Positions 16,949-24,373 of a stretch of 26,166 nt of DNA are shown in pieces. Source of the stretch: a virus; the IMG/VR virus record IMGVR_UViG_3300025887_002434, positions 1 through 26,166 of that record; one strand, 5' to 3'. The number at the start of each line of letters is the position of its first letter. The stretch's first letter is position 1. A program made the translations under genes and the position numbers. The notes beneath the pieces are model-generated. The model saw only the letters and a list, made by a program, of their open reading frames with translations, made no database searches and was not told the origin of the DNA.

Positions 16949-17255
16949 GGTTAACCTGCTTCAGAGCGGCCATTCATGGTATTCACCTTGAGTGGTCGCA
17001 GTGCGGGGAACCTGCTACAAAGTCAGGTGCCCAAAATTCACTTGGAAAATATGGCAGTTCTTCTTAATGAGGTTTTCAATACTAGTACCTCTCTTAAACT
17101 AAACTTGGAATATCAAAGTCTTGTAAGAGCACGTACTTTCCCCCTTTTACCAAATTTGCAATTTTATACGGACAATAAGGTCTTTTGCTGCTACAGTTTG
17201 GAAGTTCGGTGTTGGAGCATTATGAACCATTATGCTTTTTTGTTGAAATGCTCAC
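16949..17255. other. AT-rich non-coding stretch between lysis genes and RSH operon
   Basis: I see no supportable gene or RNA here. Base composition drops from the GC-rich phage block to AT-rich sequence within the first 100 bases. It holds the 3' flank of the minus-strand RSH gene, but I find no convincing hairpin-plus-T terminator on either strand. An open frame on the + strand running through it lacks a ribosome site and any recognisable sequence. This is the likely junction between the phage late module and its cargo. Confidence 0.5.
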
Positions 17256-19691
17256 TCATTTTCTATGTCGCTGTACCGACACGACCTCATTCTCAGCTTC
17301 CAACGCAACCATAATTGTTTCCAAATGTTGTACATCGCGGACATTGACATTGATCGCTAGTGTATGAAAACCTTCAGTCATATCCTGCAAACTGATTTGG
17401 CAGACGTTAGAGCCCAAATCATGGATCAAAATGAAAACGCGCCCCAAAATATTTGCGTTGTTCAAAACGGCGAGTTCAAGAGAAACCGTATGCACGGCAG
17501 CGTGTCGTCCCGCGCGCCACTCCATATCCAACCATCGATCTGGTCGACTCTCATATTTAGCCAGTTCAAAGCAGTCGATGGCGTGTAAAAGAATTTCCTT
17601 GCCGCTGGAAATGCCAACGATTCTTTCACCAGGCACTGGCTGGCAGCACGAAGCCATTGAAAAGTGTTGGTCGGGTGTGAGACCCACGACTGAGGTCTCT
17701 CTATCGATTTCATCGCTGTGGGTATCGTCAAGCTCTGGGTAAAGGACTCGGACCACGTGATCCCCCGAAATTTTTCCTTCACCTAGATGCTGAAAAACCT
17801 CGGACCCGGATGTAAGACCGATACGTTTAGCAACGACCATCATTGCTTTTTCCGTGACAGCTTTTCCAACGATTTCAAACGCTACGCGAGCTAGTTCTCG
17901 TCCCAATCCAACGAAACGCTCTCGCTCCCCCTCGCGCAGCGCTTTTCGAATCGCAGCTCTCGCCCTACCAGTGACTGCAACACCAACCCAACTCACTTGG
18001 GGTGTTTGTCCTTCAGCGACTATTATTTCTACCGACTGACCATTCTTTAAGCGGGTCCAAAGAGGGACACGAAGCCCATCGATCTTAGCTCCCACACAAG
18101 CGTCACCGATCCGTGTGTGAATTGCGTATGCGAAGTCAATAGGCGTGGCACCATGGGGCAACTTGATGACCTCGCCTTGGGGTGTGAAGCAGAAGACACA
18201 GTCAGCGTAAATCTGCAGCCTTGTAGATTCGAGAAATTCGTCTTGGTCTGTAGTAGCCTTGAATTGCTCCGACAAACTTGAAATCCATTTAGCCGGGTCC
18301 ACAGCCAAATAGTTTTCTGAGCGTAGCCCATTTCGATATGATAGTCCTTCAGCTACACCTCCTTTGGCTATCTCATGCATTTGGTGAGTCCGTATCAGGA
18401 CACTCATTCGCTTCCCATCACGACCCGATACCGTTGTATGGAGTGATCGATAACCGTTTGATTTTGGCTGACTGATGTAGTCTTTGAAGCGCCCCGGAAC
18501 GGCGCGCCACCGCTGATGAATTGCTCCTTGGATACGATAGCAATCGTGTTCCGTAGAAGTCAGTACCAGAAACTGGTAGACATCAGTCAGCCGTTTGAAA
18601 CTTAGTTCTTTCTCTTGCATCGAGAGCCAGATCGAATAGGGCTTTCGAGCACCTCCTGATACCTCTGCGACAATTCCAGCCTTCTCTAGCTCGATGTGAA
18701 TATCTTTGATAACTTTCTCTGCGATATCACCGCCTTCCTTCTTTAGCGCAATGAAACGGCGAATGATCGATGAACGAGCTTTTGGGTTGAGCACCCCAAA
18801 TGCCAGATCCTCAAGTTCATCTCTCATCCAATGCATCCCCATGCGACCGGCGAGGGGGCCAAAGACATCCAGGGTCTCATGTGCTTTCTGCGCCTGTTTG
18901 TCCGGTCGCATCGTTTCTATGGTACGCATATTGTGCAACCGATCCGATAGCTTGACTAGGAGGGCCCGAAGATCCTTTGACGTAGCCATGAACAGCTGCC
19001 GGAAATTTTCTCCTTGCTTGTTTTCGATTGATGCAAGCTGAAGATTGGTCAGTTTTGTCACACCTTCTACTAGGTCTGCGATCTCCTCTCCAAATTCCTC
19101 AACTATCGTCGCCCGAGAGGCCGTTGTGTCTTCAATAGTGTCATGAAGCAACGCAGTTACGATTGATGCATCGTCGAGCCTTTGTTCAGCCAGCATCATC
19201 GCAACCGCAACTGGATGCGAGAAATACGGTTCCCCGGAATGCCTGAACTGTCCTTCATGCATTCTTGCTCCATAGGCAAATGCAGTCCGAATAAGTTCTT
19301 CATTTGTACGTGGATTATATGCCCGCACTAGATTGACAAGATTGTCAACATCCTCGGCCCCTGAAAAATCAATAGGAACCGCGCCTCCTTTCTTCAATAA
19401 GGCAAAAGGAATCTCGCGATCAACGAATTTGTTATTTTCAAATATTCGGCAAGTTGATTGCGTTTCAGGGGAAATATCTCCCATACGAAAAATGCAATCA
19501 TAGACACAGGCATCGCGAAACTGGATCTCGCTCATATCGCAACCTGAGAAGTCTAAACCTTCCCAGATACCGTTATTAAAAAAGGTTCTTGGATCTTCCC
19601 CTGTTGCACCAACCAGGTCAAACAGATCATCTGAGCGGCAAGCATCGACCGCAGCATATTGTTTCGCTGCCCTACTTGTTACCCGCATCAT
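17256..19691 (-). CDS. Long RelA/SpoT homologue: intact (p)ppGpp hydrolase, degenerate synthetase, pentapeptide-like N-terminus
   Basis: An 811-residue RSH protein. Domains: pentapeptide-repeat-like residues 46-68 (F48, M53, F58, V63, F68 at five-residue spacing); HD hydrolase about 115-300; synthetase 340-450; TGS 491-555; Cys/His region 660-715 (SCCQPVPGERIVG); ACT 728-811. Hydrolase residues are all present: R150 and H159 in RHSGEPYFSHP, H183-D184 and E187-D188 in LLHDTIEDT, D250 and N254 in LSDRLHN. The synthetase keeps D370 and Y414 but has GGARKPYSIWLSM and MSVLIRT. The usual GR.K...RK Arg and Lys residues, the R of AVR (L375) and the catalytic E of E.QIRT (S430) are lost. Prediction: a dedicated alarmone hydrolase. 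It overlaps the upstream gene by 20 bases, with AGGAAGG five bases before the first ATG. Chromosomal Rel proteins have about 700-740 residues and lack the N-terminal extension. Confidence 0.9.
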   Translation of the reverse strand: MMRVTSRAAKQYAAVDACRSDDLFDLVGATGEDPRTFFNNGIWEGLDFSGCDMSEIQFRDACVYDCIFRMGDISPETQSTCRIFENNKFVDREIPFALLKKGGAVPIDFSGAEDVDNLVNLVRAYNPRTNEELIRTAFAYGARMHEGQFRHSGEPYFSHPVAVAMMLAEQRLDDASIVTALLHDTIEDTTASRATIVEEFGEEIADLVEGVTKLTNLQLASIENKQGENFRQLFMATSKDLRALLVKLSDRLHNMRTIETMRPDKQAQKAHETLDVFGPLAGRMGMHWMRDELEDLAFGVLNPKARSSIIRRFIALKKEGGDIAEKVIKDIHIELEKAGIVAEVSGGARKPYSIWLSMQEKELSFKRLTDVYQFLVLTSTEHDCYRIQGAIHQRWRAVPGRFKDYISQPKSNGYRSLHTTVSGRDGKRMSVLIRTHQMHEIAKGGVAEGLSYRNGLRSENYLAVDPAKWISSLSEQFKATTDQDEFLESTRLQIYADCVFCFTPQGEVIKLPHGATPIDFAYAIHTRIGDACVGAKIDGLRVPLWTRLKNGQSVEIIVAEGQTPQVSWVGVAVTGRARAAIRKALREGERERFVGLGRELARVAFEIVGKAVTEKAMMVVAKRIGLTSGSEVFQHLGEGKISGDHVVRVLYPELDDTHSDEIDRETSVVGLTPDQHFSMASCCQPVPGERIVGISSGKEILLHAIDCFELAKYESRPDRWLDMEWRAGRHAAVHTVSLELAVLNNANILGRVFILIHDLGSNVCQISLQDMTEGFHTLAINVNVRDVQHLETIMVALEAENEVVSVQRHRK

Positions 19692-20718
19692 TTGGGCCTT
19701 CCTTTGTTTGCTCTGATTCCAATGATCTCTTCATGAAGAATCTGCGCGCAGTGAGGTGTATATTGTGGTTCGATCCGTCACTGTTGCCTAAATCGATACC
19801 TCGACTAAGGACATGGCGTTTAATTTGATCGCGCAGGTTGAGATCGCTGGTTGGTGCATCGCCGTCTTTAGAGAATTCCAAAATCTGCAATCCACCTTTT
19901 TCTATTCCGATTCCCATCCAATCTTCTTTGTTGAAAACACCTTCAAGAGCGACGAAATTTGGGAGCGCAGGTGAAATCCCTGCAAGGGTCTTGCTCGTCC
20001 GCGCGGCGGATACCTCAAAATAAAGTCGACCATTACTTTCGCCAACATATCTGCACTTCAGTACATCCGCGAGGACTTGCTCTCCATTGAACCCGATCCC
20101 ATCGAGCACATCCATATTCTTATCTTCTGTTTCCACGATCACATGAGCATATATTGCCTCTATGTTGGCAGTTGCTAAGAGATTATCATTTTGATCATAT
20201 AGCCCTTCGTTTCGTAGTGTCCCAAAAATGGGCTTTATAGACATAGCTAGTGGCTGTCGCACGCCGGCTTCTGTGTTGATTGTATTCCGCCCTTTAAGCG
20301 GCGTCGGTGAAGATACCTCAAGATTTGCAAGGCGGTGCAATGGGACATCGCCAGGCATCGTTTGGAAAACATCAGTTGGGACGTCTAGTTTCGGTTCTTT
20401 CGCGGGCTCAATTATCTGCTCAACGTCAACGCCCAACACTTCTGCAACCATACACCAGCCTTGATAGTTCTGCGGGGATGTACCTTCTTCGTATTTTGAC
20501 CAAGTTGACGAAGGGTTTGGTTGATCCGGATCGGGCGACTGCAGGTTAGATTTTTTGCCGGATCCATGCCGCCAATCACTATTCTCGTCTTTGTCTGCAG
20601 CTCGCCATTTCTTAAAAATTGCTACTACAACCTGCTTCTTGGATCGAAAAGGGCCACTGCACCATGCTTCTCTTATGCATTCCCTTAGTGCGATGGATTT
20701 CGGCATACGTGTGTTCAT
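19672..20718 (-). CDS. XRE-like protein, first gene of the RSH operon (function unknown)
   Basis: A 348-residue protein. Residues about 70-103 (STWSKYEEGTSP...WCMVAEVLGVDVEQII) match the second half of an XRE/HTH_3 domain: the S.WSKYE.G turn and the L..VAEVLGVD helix. The first half (residues 8-40) is helical but separated by an insert of about 30 polar residues (DKDENSDWRHGSGKKSN). Residues 150-330 look alpha/beta (GLYDQNDNLLATANIEAIYA, GRLYFEVSAAR, EGVFNKEDWMGIGIEKGGLQ) and I cannot assign them. GAGG stands six bases before the ATG. The stop lies inside the next gene, so the two are translationally coupled. Likely roles: autoregulator of the operon, partner or inhibitor of the RSH, or sensor; no evidence separates these. 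Confidence 0.75.
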   Translation of the reverse strand: MNTRMPKSIALRECIREAWCSGPFRSKKQVVVAIFKKWRAADKDENSDWRHGSGKKSNLQSPDPDQPNPSSTWSKYEEGTSPQNYQGWCMVAEVLGVDVEQIIEPAKEPKLDVPTDVFQTMPGDVPLHRLANLEVSSPTPLKGRNTINTEAGVRQPLAMSIKPIFGTLRNEGLYDQNDNLLATANIEAIYAHVIVETEDKNMDVLDGIGFNGEQVLADVLKCRYVGESNGRLYFEVSAARTSKTLAGISPALPNFVALEGVFNKEDWMGIGIEKGGLQILEFSKDGDAPTSDLNLRDQIKRHVLSRGIDLGNSDGSNHNIHLTARRFFMKRSLESEQTKEGPNDAGNK

Positions 20719-20782
20719 GGTCCGCCTCAGTTGCTACAATGTGATAATGACCCAACATTCAATTTCCTCAAAGCTGCTAAAA

Positions 20783-20838
20783 TTGCGCAAGTTTGCGTAA
20801 GTTTGCGCAAGCCAGAAAGCTTGCTATATTTTGCGCAA
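20783..20838. promoter_or_regulatory. Operator array of TTGCGYAA palindromes
   Basis: The perfect 8-bp palindrome TTGCGCAA occurs at 20783-20790, 20803-20810 and 20831-20838, and the near copy TTGCGTAA at 20793-20800. The first three are exactly 10 bp apart, one helical turn, so a bound protein would contact one face of the DNA. The array lies 65-120 bases upstream of the XRE-like gene. Operator for that protein is the simplest reading. Confidence 0.65.
20803..20830 (+). promoter_or_regulatory. Possible + strand promoter inside the operator array
   Basis: TTGCGC (20803-20808) and TATATT (20825-20830) are 16 bp apart. The next palindrome (20831-20838) would cover the transcription start near 20837. 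This places a repressible promoter divergent from the XRE-like/RSH operon, facing the small reading frame at 20934. Confidence 0.4.
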
Positions 20839-20933
20839 ATTATTGAATTTGCTAATCAATCTCGGATCTCCATCTATTCAATATCGGACGAACGGCCCGC
20901 GTAGAGTGGCCAGGGATGCCGCAGGAGACCACC

Positions 20934-21089
20934 ATGGCACGTTTTCTATTAGTTCTAATTTTGGCCGCACTGCCGGTCTTGGTACAAGTTTCCGTCTCAC
21001 TTAACGTACAAATGCAGCCCTTGCCTCAGTGCTGGGGCGTGGACGCGGAGATGGATGAAGGTCGCGTGTTATCGGAGTCACCTGACTGA
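20934..21089 (+). CDS. Possible small membrane or secreted protein
   Basis: A 51-codon frame with a good ribosome site (AGGAG, eight bases before ATG) just downstream of the putative divergent promoter. The first 21 residues are strongly hydrophobic (MARFLLVLILAALPVLVQVS), followed by a short polar part. It could be a leader peptide, a toxin-like small membrane protein, or chance. No family is recognised. The ribosome site and its spacing resemble those of the holin gene at 16781. Confidence 0.3.
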   Translation: MARFLLVLILAALPVLVQVSVSLNVQMQPLPQCWGVDAEMDEGRVLSESPD

Positions 21090-21322
21090 TTGTCACGTTT
21101 GAACCAGTCAGCAGCGGGGACATGGTAAAGAGAGCCCGCGCTGTTGCTGGTGCGAGACTGCTGTGAATACAAAGTGTGCGAACGGCTGATATGTGCAATC
21201 GACTTTGCATACTGAAACTTGCGCCCACTAAATTGAAAGTCAACGAAAAGCCTAAGTTTGGCGGATGGCAGTTTTGAACGCGCATCCAGCGTTTCGCAAG
21301 AACGGTCGGGTGCAAAAGTATC

Positions 21323-22045
21323 CTACTGAGTCGGCATCGACTTCAGCGTATTATCAGTATTCAGACTCAGTGCGCTGCGCCACAACGGCGTCTTGAACAC
21401 GTGGTGCACGTGCCTGCCCTCGCGCTCTTCTCGGGTTTGGACTAGCAATCCGACCCATTCAAGCGGACGCAGGACGCAGGAGGAGAACGCGGCCATTTCG
21501 CGCCATCCTGCATTGTCCCAGTCATGCTCGTCGCCATAGAAGGCTGCGAACAGCGCCCGCTCGGTGGTGCCGTGGTCGGCTTCGACGTTGATGACATTCA
21601 TCCAGACATCCCATTTTCCGAAAGGGTGTTCCTCGAAGCGGGCGTAGGACGCATGGTCGATCTTGAGAACATAGAAGGGGATGAGTTCAGCAAACAACTG
21701 CGCTGGGGCCTGTGCCAGCTCTGCACCGCGTTTGGTTATGCGGAATTCACCTTTGAAGTGCCGCCCCAGGCGCAGGGTGATCAACAAGTAGTGCAGCACC
21801 TCGAGCGGCGGGAATTCATATTCATTGATGACCTTGTTGTAGCGGAACATTTCCTCCGCGCTTGAGCCCGGCCAGTTGAAGTGTTCGACGGCCCAGTGGA
21901 CGAAGACACGCTTGAACGCTTTCGTCTTCGTCAATCCGATTGCCCCATGTTCCTGAGTGTTCTGCAGCGTCAGCAACGCCGCGCGCAGGAGCGGCGAATG
22001 CGCAAGATCGGGATGGTCATCGGACAGGGGGCGGAAGGTGATCAT
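21323..22045 (-). CDS. Conserved-looking protein of unknown function
   Basis: About 240 residues from the ATG at 22045 (MITFRPLSDDHPDLAHSPLL). An upstream in-frame ATG at 22159 would add 38 residues that are Arg/Pro-rich and look non-conserved. The protein has helical segments and a winged-helix-like part (PPLEVLHYLLITLRLGRHF, then FRITKRGAELA), then FGKWDVWMNVINVE and WREMAAFSSCVLRPLEWVGL, where a second winged-helix-like unit ends in VFKTPLWRSAL. I have the impression of having seen such proteins in other Rhodobacteraceae but can name no function. Composition is GC-richer than the RSH operon and closer to a typical host gene. It stands alone, with a hairpin terminator about 80-100 bases before its longer start. 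Confidence 0.65.
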   Translation of the reverse strand: MITFRPLSDDHPDLAHSPLLRAALLTLQNTQEHGAIGLTKTKAFKRVFVHWAVEHFNWPGSSAEEMFRYNKVINEYEFPPLEVLHYLLITLRLGRHFKGEFRITKRGAELAQAPAQLFAELIPFYVLKIDHASYARFEEHPFGKWDVWMNVINVEADHGTTERALFAAFYGDEHDWDNAGWREMAAFSSCVLRPLEWVGLLVQTREEREGRHVHHVFKTPLWRSALSLNTDNTLKSMPTQ

Positions 22046-22239
22046 TGCGTGATGCTGCCACGGGATTTTTCGCGGGGCCAGATGCAAAGCGATAAGCGGC
22101 ACAACGCGATCAACTGATGTGGATGTCGGTGAGTCGCGCTTCTTTGCACGCGGCTGCATGTCGTTGCCTGCTTATGCGTTCTGGTGCGGTTTTTCTGGTC
22201 CAGTGTTGATGTGGCGTTGATGTAGACTGTAAACGCAAA

Positions 22240-22262
22240 AACCCGACTGATTAAGTCGGGTT
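22240..22262 (-). terminator. Hairpin terminator, best read on the minus strand
   Basis: AACCCGACT (22240-22248), loop GATTA, AGTCGGGTT (22254-22262). On the minus strand the perfect 9-bp stem is followed by a short T run (TTTTTGCG, counting the last two bases of the stem). On the + strand the trailing sequence is a weaker TTCTAAGCTTTT. It would stop transcription coming from the right before the gene at 21323-22045. Confidence 0.6.
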
Positions 22263-22290
22263 CTAAGCTTTTGATTTAGCGCTTTAAGTT

Positions 22291-22310
22291 GGTTGCGGGA
22301 GGACGCAACC
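22291..22310. repeat. Small inverted repeat, possible tRNA 3'-end remnant
   Basis: GGTTGCG (22291-22297) and CGCAACC (22304-22310) flank GGAGGA. Read on the minus strand, CCTCCCGCAACCA (ending at 22290) looks like the 3' end of a tRNA including CCA, and the terminator hairpin follows about 30 bases later. The rest of a tRNA is absent. Confidence 0.4.
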
Positions 22311-22399
22311 GCCGAAACCTACCCAGCTTAAGGTGCCTAATTTAGCAAAAAACGGACAGAACCTTTGAATATTGAGCCTATCGATCGACGCGAACGGCT

Positions 22400-22567
22400 G
22401 ATTCTGTTGAAAAACTCCCTTTCAGCGCGTTGACGCCAAATTTGGCAGAACAAAGTTCTGAATCTTTCACATTTCATCGGTGTTTTCGGGCTGAAGGGTG
22501 CCAGCGAAGAACAATTTTCCACTTTCTGAAAATTTGCAGATGCAGCAAAGAGTTTTTCAACAGAATC
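22400..22567. mobile_element. 168-bp element with perfect 18-bp terminal inverted repeats (MITE-like)
   Basis: GATTCTGTTGAAAAACTC at 22400-22417 is the exact reverse complement of GAGTTTTTCAACAGAATC at 22550-22567. Partial pairing continues outward (GGCT against GGCC). The sequence type resembles terminal repeats of insertion sequences that begin with a CTGTTGAAAAA motif. The 132-bp interior encodes no transposase, so it is a non-autonomous element or a deletion remnant. I could not identify a target duplication. Confidence 0.6.
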
Positions 22568-22753
22568 GGCCCATTGCGGTCATTGACCACGACTTCCCAT
22601 TGCTCCGGCGCTGCCCGTCGAAGCGGCCATTCGTGTTGAGCGCAGCATTTTGTCGCCGCCTTTTGCTGGCACAGCTATTGCTCACGCAGAAACTTGAGGT
22701 TGAATGCTGGAGCGTTCTGTGTTTTCGATTAGCTCTCTGAGATTGGACGATTT

Positions 22754-24361
22754 ATGCGCATTTCATACTCTGTCGAAAACATTCGAAGGCTGACTCAAGT
22801 TGATCCTGTTGAAATTCGACCCATTACGGTTCTCGTGGGACGGAACAGCGCTGGAAAGAGTACCTTCTTAAGATCATTACCACTTATCAGGCAGTCCATT
22901 GAGACGCGGAGCAGTGCCCCAATTCTCTGGTATGGCGATTTGGTTGATTTTGGAGATTTCAAAACAGCAATTTCGGATGACGAGAAGGTCGGTACAGCTA
23001 TCTTTTCGTTCAAAGTGGATGACCTAACTGGCCGTAGCCGCCGAACTGTAAGTCATCAAATCAACTATCTGATCTGGTACAAGACGCAAAACCTACACGT
23101 TCGAGGCCTGGAAGTGAGATATTTTGTCGGGGCTGAAGGAGGAAAAACTGTCTTAAAGAAAATCTCTCTCAAAATTCCGGGTGAGGAAATAGAATGTGAG
23201 ATCATCTACCGCGGCAGGTCCGGGACCGGGGGAACGGTTTCCGTGAACGGCGAAGAAATTAGTCAGATATCTCAGAGTTTTGAAATTGTTAATGCTAGCG
23301 ATAACTTATTCAGTTCTCCAAGCTTGATTTCGAAGGTGAGGGATTCAACTTCAAACGTTAGAAGGCGAAACTCGTATCAAGACGTGTTGGTCGTGGAATT
23401 AGAGAAGCTATTGAGGCGGAGCGTGACCAGAATTTCAAGTGACGACACTTTTAGAACAGAAGTTGCAAACATTATGAGCAGCAAGGTCTGTCTTAACGAA
23501 GTGTGGTCGGAATTAGCAGCGGATGCAGGGACCGTTTCATTCAAAAAGTTCTATCAGTCCATGCAACATAGTGGTTCTTCAAAGGTAAGAAACAGTGTCG
23601 CAACGATCCAGAAAACGTTCCGCTCACTTCAAGTACTTGACCTTCTGAGTGAAAAACTCACGGCTTTCTTCCTTGGCGTAGGCTACCTAGGTCCAGCCCG
23701 CGCTGCCGGTGAACGCTATTATCGCAAGCAGGAATTAGAAGTATCTGAGATTTTGCCCAACGGTTCAAACCTTCCCATGTTTTTGGATTCGCTTTCGACG
23801 AATCAGAAGCGAGCATTTTCTGACTGGGTGGAGAATTTGTTTGGGTACGGTGTAGAGCTTAAATCTTTTGAGGGGCACATCAGCATAAACCTCAAGGCTG
23901 GAAAAAATTCGGTCAACGTTACCGACACAGGATACGGGGTGTCCCAGATATTGCCGGTTTTGGCGACTGTCTGGTGGGCTAGCCAACGTCCGGCGGAGCG
24001 TTGGAGCGCTGCCCATCCGCGTAATACAAATATTCGTACAATTGCAATCGAGCAGCCGGAATTGCACTTGCATCCTGCACACCAAGCAAAGTTGGCGGAC
24101 GTATTCGCTGAAGGGATCGCACTTGGCGCGCGCGAGCATTCGACGAAAATAGTGAATGTTCTTGTCGAAACGCACAGCGAATCTCTAATCAACCGGCTTG
24201 GTGAACTAATTGAAATCGGAACCCTCAACAAGGATGATGTCCAGATCGTGATTTTTTCGGCAGAGGATGACATCAACTCACCGACCAAGGTGTCCTTGGC
24301 GGAGTTTGATGACCGAGGCGCGTTAACAAATTGGCCGTTTGGCTTCTTTAATTATTCTTGA
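22754..24361 (+). CDS. ABC/OLD-type AAA ATPase of a putative defence pair (DUF3696-like)
   Basis: A 535-residue ATPase. Walker A is GRNSAGKST at residues 29-37, the ABC-type signature is DTGYGVSQILPV around 391-401, Walker B is IAIEQPELHLHP at 430-441, and the switch histidine is in VETHSES (H474). The C-terminal NWPFGFF resembles the end of DUF3696-type ATPases. Residues about 100-380 between the nucleotide-binding halves are an insertion with charged helices. Such SMC/OLD-like single-chain ATPases usually work with a nuclease or other effector in anti-phage systems, and here a second gene follows 12 bases later. Start ATG 22754 follows a weak TTGGACGA site. The gene is AT-richer than the phage structural genes. 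Confidence 0.85.
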   Translation: MRISYSVENIRRLTQVDPVEIRPITVLVGRNSAGKSTFLRSLPLIRQSIETRSSAPILWYGDLVDFGDFKTAISDDEKVGTAIFSFKVDDLTGRSRRTVSHQINYLIWYKTQNLHVRGLEVRYFVGAEGGKTVLKKISLKIPGEEIECEIIYRGRSGTGGTVSVNGEEISQISQSFEIVNASDNLFSSPSLISKVRDSTSNVRRRNSYQDVLVVELEKLLRRSVTRISSDDTFRTEVANIMSSKVCLNEVWSELAADAGTVSFKKFYQSMQHSGSSKVRNSVATIQKTFRSLQVLDLLSEKLTAFFLGVGYLGPARAAGERYYRKQELEVSEILPNGSNLPMFLDSLSTNQKRAFSDWVENLFGYGVELKSFEGHISINLKAGKNSVNVTDTGYGVSQILPVLATVWWASQRPAERWSAAHPRNTNIRTIAIEQPELHLHPAHQAKLADVFAEGIALGAREHSTKIVNVLVETHSESLINRLGELIEIGTLNKDDVQIVIFSAEDDINSPTKVSLAEFDDRGALTNWPFGFFNYS

Positions 24362-24373
24362 TGGTAAACTTGC

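Larger units (their letters stand above)
22046..22753. other. Intergenic region with hairpins and an inverted-repeat element
   Basis: I find no supportable gene. From left to right it contains a possible N-terminal extension of the preceding gene (to 22159), a bidirectional hairpin (22240-22262), a GGTTGCG/CGCAACC hairpin (22291-22310), a 168-bp element with 18-bp inverted repeats (22400-22567), and GC-rich filler up to the ATPase gene. No clear -35/-10 pair stands out ahead of the ATPase gene. Confidence 0.5.

Noticed and set aside
16976-17314. 112-codon + strand frame after the holin gene
   Set aside because: No ribosome site, AT-rich unstructured sequence, overlaps the RSH 3' end in antisense and has no recognisable motif.
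17256-19691. Interpretation of the RSH gene as a toxSAS toxin or as the housekeeping Rel
   Set aside because: toxSAS proteins are short synthetases without an HD domain. Here the HD domain is intact and the synthetase residues are lost. The N-terminal extension, partner gene and phage neighbourhood argue against the housekeeping gene.
21082-21111. CTGACTG/CAGTCAG inverted repeat
   Set aside because: Only 7 bp with a 16-base loop and no T run; too weak to call a terminator or attachment site.
21001-21315. 104-codon minus-strand frame
   Set aside because: No ribosome site and no recognisable domain; it conflicts with the better supported small + strand frame and looks like intergenic DNA.
22430-22740. 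Two short + strand frames before the ATPase gene
   Set aside because: They run through the inverted-repeat element, lack ribosome sites and share no features with known proteins.
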